Assembly: GCA_024639205.1 (NCBI GenBank)
Contig: JAHEIV010000005.1
Coordinates: forward strand, 1 to 19,300
From: Deltaproteobacteria bacterium
GTDB taxonomy: Bacteria; Desulfobacterota; Desulfobacteria; Desulfobacterales; SG8-13
Direction: 5' to 3'
DNA: 19,300 bases
The position numbers and the translations under genes were made by a program. Positions 15,331-19,300 of the stretch are shown piece after piece. The notes beneath the pieces are model-generated. The model was not told the DNA's origin, searched no databases, and saw nothing but the letters and a program-made list of their open reading frames with translations. Within the stretch, counting starts at the first letter, position 1. Each line of letters opens with the position of its first letter.

Positions 15331-16491
15331 TCATTCCGGGTGGATTCCAGAGGTTCGAATCCCCTTGACATAGTAGTCCCGGTTGTTGAGGAAGCTAAGG
15401 AAAATTACGATAAATGCCAGGGAAGCTTCAATCATCAGGGGCTTGTTGCGGTAGAGCCGATCGAGTTGTTGGTTGCGGATATTGCTGGAAGTTTGCCCGA
15501 AGTAGGTAGAAAACAATCCGTCCAGCATCCAACTGGCATCGGGTTCTGTGACCAGTTCAGTCCGGCCGCCGTAGCAGTATTCCATCGTCTCCAACAGCAG
15601 CTTTCGTTGATCGGCCACATCATTGAGGTGATAGCCCAGCAGGTGGAGCAACGTGCGCTGAGCCTCCAGAAGGCTGGCATCGGACAATGCTTCGAACAGG
15701 GTGAGGCAAGTCGGGTGTTGACAGGATTCCTGCGTCTGCCGGATCAGCGATAAAATTACGGCATTTTTAAACAGTTGGTACAGGCGCCGCGCGCCATTCA
15801 ATACAGCCGATGTGGGATGTTCGGCCTTGGGGCGGTATCCAGAATAGTTGTTGACGAACAACAACTGGAAAATCGCCTGGAAAAAATCGACGCCTTCGAG
15901 GGGATCCTGCAGTTCAATGCGCATGTCCAACGTATTGTCCAGTCGATCGGCGAGTTTGATCTGAACCAGATCCGGCCATGATTCGGCATTTGTCAGCAGC
16001 CGTCCGATGTATTGATTGTAGGTTTCATTGTCATGGCGGGTCAATGATCCGAGGCTGTCGATCAAGGCAGCCTCTTCTTTATCGCTGAGTCGGTCGAGAA
16101 TGTCGGTCATCTGTTCTTCCATGGCCCTCCAGCGCGTTCTTTCGAAATCCGAAGTTTGGATATCTTCCAGGATGTCGTGAAACAAGGCCAGCAGCAAAGA
16201 GACCAGACTGATGTCATCGCGGCTGCGGGTGAACAGGGCCGCTGCGCGCAGCGGGTGCAGGACTGCCAGCGGTCCGAGGCGCCGGCGTTTTTCACTGTAG
16301 GCGCCGAACAGATAGTTCAGCGCTTCCATCACGATGCCCTTTTTCTCCCTGTCGATGTTCTCGTCGGTATCCAGGCGTTTGTCACCGATGATAAACAGCA
16401 GAACATTGTACCGGCTCAGGGATGCAGCGCTGAGATTGTAATTCAGCACGGAGGAGAGCTTTAAAAACTCTTTAAAGTCGTATACCTGCAT
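15331..16491 (-). CDS. SpoT-like HD-domain protein with C-terminal membrane anchor
   Basis: A 386-residue protein with an HD phosphohydrolase pattern close to that of the RelA/SpoT and MESH1 hydrolases. The marks are H79 (LHPLRAA), H105-D106 with E109-D110 (LFHDILEDI), TYNQYIGRL (157-165) and KLADRLDNT (179-187; D182, N186). SpoT enzymes use such residues and Mn2+ to remove the 3'-pyrophosphate of (p)ppGpp. No synthetase, TGS or ACT domain is visible. The rest is helical, and a hydrophobic segment (about 352-369) suggests attachment to the inner membrane with only a short tail. GGGAG lies 5 nt before the ATG. Activity on (p)ppGpp is inference; another nucleotide substrate is possible. Confidence 0.72.
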   Translation of the reverse strand: MQVYDFKEFLKLSSVLNYNLSAASLSRYNVLLFIIGDKRLDTDENIDREKKGIVMEALNYLFGAYSEKRRRLGPLAVLHPLRAAALFTRSRDDISLVSLLLALFHDILEDIQTSDFERTRWRAMEEQMTDILDRLSDKEEAALIDSLGSLTRHDNETYNQYIGRLLTNAESWPDLVQIKLADRLDNTLDMRIELQDPLEGVDFFQAIFQLLFVNNYSGYRPKAEHPTSAVLNGARRLYQLFKNAVILSLIRQTQESCQHPTCLTLFEALSDASLLEAQRTLLHLLGYHLNDVADQRKLLLETMEYCYGGRTELVTEPDASWMLDGLFSTYFGQTSSNIRNQQLDRLYRNKPLMIEASLAFIVIFLSFLNNRDYYVKGIRTSGIHPE

Positions 16492-16543
16492 CGATTGCTC
16501 CCGCTGTTGGTGATATTCCCGGAAAATGAAGTGGGTCCGGGCG

Positions 16544-16560
16544 ACCGAAAATGATTCGGT
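16544..16560 (-). terminator. Small hairpin between the DUF4124 and HD-domain genes
   Basis: ACCGAA/TTCGGT, 6 bp with a 5-nt loop, without a U-tract. It lies inside the 81-nt gap between two genes on one strand, so transcription may continue through. Confidence 0.25.
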
Positions 16561-16572
16561 GCATCCGATGCG

Positions 16573-17145
16573 TCATTGGGGGACTGGCTCGGCTGATTTT
16601 TCTGCGGCAATGCTTTCTTCTTCCGCCAGCATTTCTTTCAGTCGTTTTTCGGCTTCCTTTGCGCGCATCTCCAGCCGGTTGGCCTCCTGGTTTGCAGCCA
16701 GTGCTCTTTTCTGGGCTTCGGCAGCCTCTTTCTCCAGTTTCAGGCGAGTGGCTTTGTTCACCTGCCACCTGCGGACGGTGTTGCTGGTTTTCGTCTTGAA
16801 TGCTTCAGATTGTTCAAAGAGCTGATCGGACAGGGTTTTCAGCTCGGTGGCTTTTGCCCTGGCTTCCCCGGCCTTCCGGCGTGCATCCTTGGCCTCGTCA
16901 ACGATCTGCTGCTTTTGACTCCGATCGCGCGATTGCTGTTGCTCTTCACGAATGGCGGTTTCTTGCTCTTTTGATTTTGGAACATACTCGATCACGTCAC
17001 GGTTTCTGGCGTTTGCAGGCGGCGGGGTTTCGGTGATGTGCGTTACGCCCTTTTCATCAGTCCACGTATAAACCTTGCCGGCATCACTTCCGATCGCCGG
17101 CAGGATGCACAACAAAATCATTGCACAAAGTCGGATTGCGTTCAT
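16573..17145 (-). CDS. Secreted DUF4124 protein with long coiled coil
   Basis: A 190-residue envelope protein. Residues 1-22 form a signal peptide (MNAIRLCAMILLCILPAIG) without a clear lipobox. DUF4124 follows, with KVYTWTDEKGVTHITETPPP (24-43). Residues about 58-185 are rich in Glu, Lys, Arg, Gln and Ala and predict a long coiled coil. Function is unknown; DUF4124 proteins are common in Proteobacteria envelopes. The chosen ATG sits 44 nt after the predicted transcription start. A TTG codon nine residues earlier is also in frame but would spoil the signal-peptide shape. The gene precedes the HD-domain gene by 81 nt and could be co-transcribed with it. Confidence 0.75.
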   Translation of the reverse strand: MNAIRLCAMILLCILPAIGSDAGKVYTWTDEKGVTHITETPPPANARNRDVIEYVPKSKEQETAIREEQQQSRDRSQKQQIVDEAKDARRKAGEARAKATELKTLSDQLFEQSEAFKTKTSNTVRRWQVNKATRLKLEKEAAEAQKRALAANQEANRLEMRAKEAEKRLKEMLAEEESIAAEKSAEPVPQ

Positions 17146-17195
17146 CGCCACTCGATAGGGTAGGGGTTCCAATACTGTAGGTCGGCTGTACTGTC

Positions 17196-17224
17196 ACTAT
17201 ATGGTTAAATTTATGCGCTGTCAA
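17196..17224 (-). promoter_or_regulatory. Near-consensus sigma-70 promoter of the DUF4124 gene
   Basis: TTGACA, a 17-nt spacer and TATAGT (5 of 6). The start would be near 17189. The -35 box overlaps a small inverted repeat CTGTC/GACAG (17218-17231), a possible operator. Confidence 0.8.
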
Positions 17225-17295
17225 ACGACAGTTCGGACGCAGAATCAGTGGTGGGAGGCTGTTGGAGACTCAGGGTTTCCTCTTTCCGGGGCTGA

Positions 17296-19011
17296 TTACA
17301 TTTTCCCGGAACGGAAGATGGAGATGATCAACCATAAACCGAGGACCGTGGCCATGCTGTAGCCGACCAGGCCCAGCAGGGCGGTAACGGAAACAACCTG
17401 CGTGCCGAAAAACTCGATCGAAAATTCCATTACTTTCTGTGAGGAGTTGAGGATCAAAGAGGCGGCCACCAGAGACGCCGAGATGACGATGCCGATCGTC
17501 AACCGATTGATCCCTTTTTCGATTTTTGTGTCGATTTGTTGAAAGCCGGTATGCTTGACCTCCAATCGATGTTTGCCGCTGGCTGCCAGCCGCAGCAGAT
17601 CGTATGCGGCCTTGGGCATCATTTTCAGATAGCCGGCCAGGCTGCGTGTCTCGCGGCCGAAGTTGCGCATCAGTTTTTGGGCATCGTATCCGCGCATCAA
17701 CAGCTCTTTTGCGTAGGGGCGGGTGACTTCCAGCAGACTGGCGCTGCTGCCGAGAATTTTTCCCAGAGCCTCTGTTTGAATGAAGGTTTTCAACAGCAGC
17801 AGAAGGTTGCGCGGCAGGCGGATCTGGTACTTCATCACCAACTGTATGACCTGATCGTAAACATCCCTCACCGCGATCGTTTGCAGCGATCTGCCGTAAA
17901 ACGGCTCGCTGATGTCCTTGAGGTCCGCTTTAAAACCGGCGAGATCCATTGTGTCCGGGTTGATAAATCCGGCCTCTTCCAGCGCTTCCATGATGAGGGT
18001 GTAGTCGTGTTCGGCATAGCCGAGAAACAGGTTGGCAATCTGCATCATGGTTTCTTCATCCAGGTATCCGGTGATGCCGAAATCCACCAGGCTTACCCGA
18101 CCGTCATACATCACGATGATGTTTGCCGGATGGGGATCGGCGTGAAACAGGCCGAACTCCATGAGCTGCCGGCTGAACGAATGAAGTCCGATCAACGCCA
18201 CTTTTTCGGGATCGATGCCGTGAGCCCTGAGCTCTTCAATGCGGTCCATCTTGATCCCTTCGATATGCTCCATCACCAGTACGGACTTTGAGGTGAAACT
18301 CCAGAAGACTTTGGGAATGTACAGCTCATCGGTGTCTTTGAAATTTTCGGAGAACCGTTCGATGTTTCCCGCCTCGGTAACCATGTCCAGCTCTCTGTAG
18401 ATATTCCGCTCGAATTCCTTGACAAGATTGACTGCGCCGATCACTTTTCCGATTTCGAAAGCGTTTTCGATTTTTTCAGCAAAATAGTACATCAGCCGTA
18501 CATCTTCGCGGATTTTTTTATCGATACCCGGTCGCACTACCTTCACGGCCACGTTTTCACCGCTCTTCAGTCGAGCCAGATGGACCTGCGCCACAGAAGC
18601 CGCGGCCAGAGATTCGGATTCAAAGGAGAGGAAGGATTCATCGAGGGAGTGTTTCAGCTCATTTTCGAGGATGCTCCGAACCTCTTCGAATCCGACCGGC
18701 GGCACCCGATCCTGGAGCTTTTTAAATTCGTCGATGTACTCGGGGGGGAAAAGGTCGGCGCGGGTGCTCATCAACTGTCCCAACTTAATAAAACTGGGTC
18801 CCAGCTCTTCCAGAACCTTGCGGATCCGCCGGGGAGAAGGATAGCTCGATTTGCCTGCCGGTGGTTTGCCCGGGGTATCTGGATCAAAAGAGGCGCTACG
18901 ATTCAAAATGCGATCCAGCAGGTCGCTGAATCCATGCTTTACGAGCACCCGGGCGATCGCCCCGAATCGACGGATGCCTCTCACCCGGCCTGTACTTTTG
19001 GACAAAACCAT
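17296..19011 (-). CDS. ABC1/UbiB (AarF) family atypical kinase
   Basis: A 571-residue membrane-anchored kinase-like protein. It has the family-specific KxGQ motif (SFIKLGQLMSTRADLFP, K76-Q79), the Ala-rich nucleotide loop AAASVAQVHLA (136-146), VAVKVVRPG with K157, RELD (206-209), HADPHPANI (290-298) and VDFG (309-312). Two hydrophobic helices at the C-terminus (about 500-570) anchor it in the membrane, as in UbiB. UbiB proteins support ubiquinone or other isoprenoid-lipid metabolism through ATPase activity. In a likely menaquinone-using anaerobe the target lipid is open. AAAGGAG precedes the ATG by a good distance. No quinone-synthesis gene is visible nearby. Confidence 0.92.
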   Translation of the reverse strand: MVLSKSTGRVRGIRRFGAIARVLVKHGFSDLLDRILNRSASFDPDTPGKPPAGKSSYPSPRRIRKVLEELGPSFIKLGQLMSTRADLFPPEYIDEFKKLQDRVPPVGFEEVRSILENELKHSLDESFLSFESESLAAASVAQVHLARLKSGENVAVKVVRPGIDKKIREDVRLMYYFAEKIENAFEIGKVIGAVNLVKEFERNIYRELDMVTEAGNIERFSENFKDTDELYIPKVFWSFTSKSVLVMEHIEGIKMDRIEELRAHGIDPEKVALIGLHSFSRQLMEFGLFHADPHPANIIVMYDGRVSLVDFGITGYLDEETMMQIANLFLGYAEHDYTLIMEALEEAGFINPDTMDLAGFKADLKDISEPFYGRSLQTIAVRDVYDQVIQLVMKYQIRLPRNLLLLLKTFIQTEALGKILGSSASLLEVTRPYAKELLMRGYDAQKLMRNFGRETRSLAGYLKMMPKAAYDLLRLAASGKHRLEVKHTGFQQIDTKIEKGINRLTIGIVISASLVAASLILNSSQKVMEFSIEFFGTQVVSVTALLGLVGYSMATVLGLWLIISIFRSGKM

Positions 19012-19093
19012 GCGGTAGCTCCTTTGTTCGGCTGGTATCCTGGCGTTTCGGTGCGAAAACTCTTTGCCGGACGCGTGTCATATTCGAGCGGCC

Positions 19094-19132
19094 GGATCAC
19101 TGCTGCGGGGTTTTGCAACAACGGATCACTGC
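19094..19132. repeat. Short direct repeat GGATCACTGC
   Basis: Two perfect 10-bp copies (19094-19103 and 19123-19132) start 29 bp apart, one overlapping the stop codon of the zinc-ribbon gene. It may be chance. Confidence 0.3.
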
Positions 19133-19299
19133 ACACCGTGCCCGTCCGGTGGCGTTGGTGTGGCAGCCAGCGCCCATTTGCGACGGATTTCTTCCAGCTT
19201 TTCGCCTTCTCCGATATAGCTTTCCACGTAACCGCAGTCCGCACAGACGTAATTGTCCAGTGCAGCGATCGAGGTCATACTCACCGGAATGGCGTTGCT
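19126..19299 (-). CDS. Small zinc-ribbon protein (C-terminal part, cut by window edge)
   Basis: The last 57 codons of a gene that begins beyond the window. The visible part includes SNAIPVSMTSIAALDNYVCA followed by DCGYVESYI. The YVCADCGYVE motif supplies two zinc-binding cysteines, and an N-terminal CPKCG-type pair would be expected outside the window. These small zinc-ribbon proteins have no known molecular role. A following Lys/Glu-rich segment and a short Pro-rich tail end the protein. It lies 114 nt upstream of the UbiB-family gene on the same strand, where I found no convincing promoter, so the two may be co-transcribed. An ATG within the visible part exists but the frame is open beyond it. 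Confidence 0.65.
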   Translation of the reverse strand, partial: SNAIPVSMTSIAALDNYVCADCGYVESYIGEGEKLEEIRRKWALAATPTPPDGHGVQ

Positions 19300-19300
19300 T

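Overview
The window looks like chromosome from an anaerobic, selenocysteine-using sulfate reducer or close relative (Desulfobacterota). The main reason is a periplasmic formate dehydrogenase pair that closely resembles the Desulfovibrio FdhAB type. Supporting this are a selenocysteine-containing SelD, GC-rich coding DNA and mostly single-gene transcription units. There is no phage, insertion sequence, CRISPR array, rRNA gene or recognisable tRNA gene.

Left part (1-4500, minus strand): an fdhA-fdhB-fdhE operon. fdhA is interrupted by an in-frame UGA that is read as selenocysteine (residue 192), so a naive annotation would break it into two ORFs. A Tat signal on FdhA sends the FdhAB dimer to the periplasm. 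fdhE, an assembly factor, is cut by the window edge. Upstream of fdhA lie a leader of roughly 260 nt with several palindromes, a TTGACA promoter, and about 300 bp of hairpin-rich non-coding DNA of unknown nature.

Middle (4787-9394): a zinc-ribbon protein diverging from an amidohydrolase, a cysteine-rich YkgJ-type protein diverging from an SLC13/CitT-like membrane transporter with two RCK_C domains, and a DUF2062 membrane protein.

Right part (9629-19299, all minus strand): a 1422-residue signalling protein with an N-terminal GGDEF domain, an AAA-type ATPase, an internal pair of about 140-residue repeats with no family I recognise, and a C-terminal HEAT-repeat region. Next comes selD, itself a selenoprotein gene (Sec21) whose start is missed unless the UGA is read through. 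Then follow a SpoT-like HD-domain protein with a C-terminal membrane anchor, a secreted DUF4124/coiled-coil protein, an ABC1/UbiB-family kinase-like protein, and the 3' end of a small zinc-ribbon gene.

Functional link: SelD makes selenophosphate for selenocysteine synthesis, which both FdhA and SelD itself need, so the window holds a producer and a consumer of the same pathway. The most novel item is the GGDEF-ATPase-duplicated domain-HEAT protein. The best RNA candidates are the structured region at 4477-4631 and the fdhA leader.
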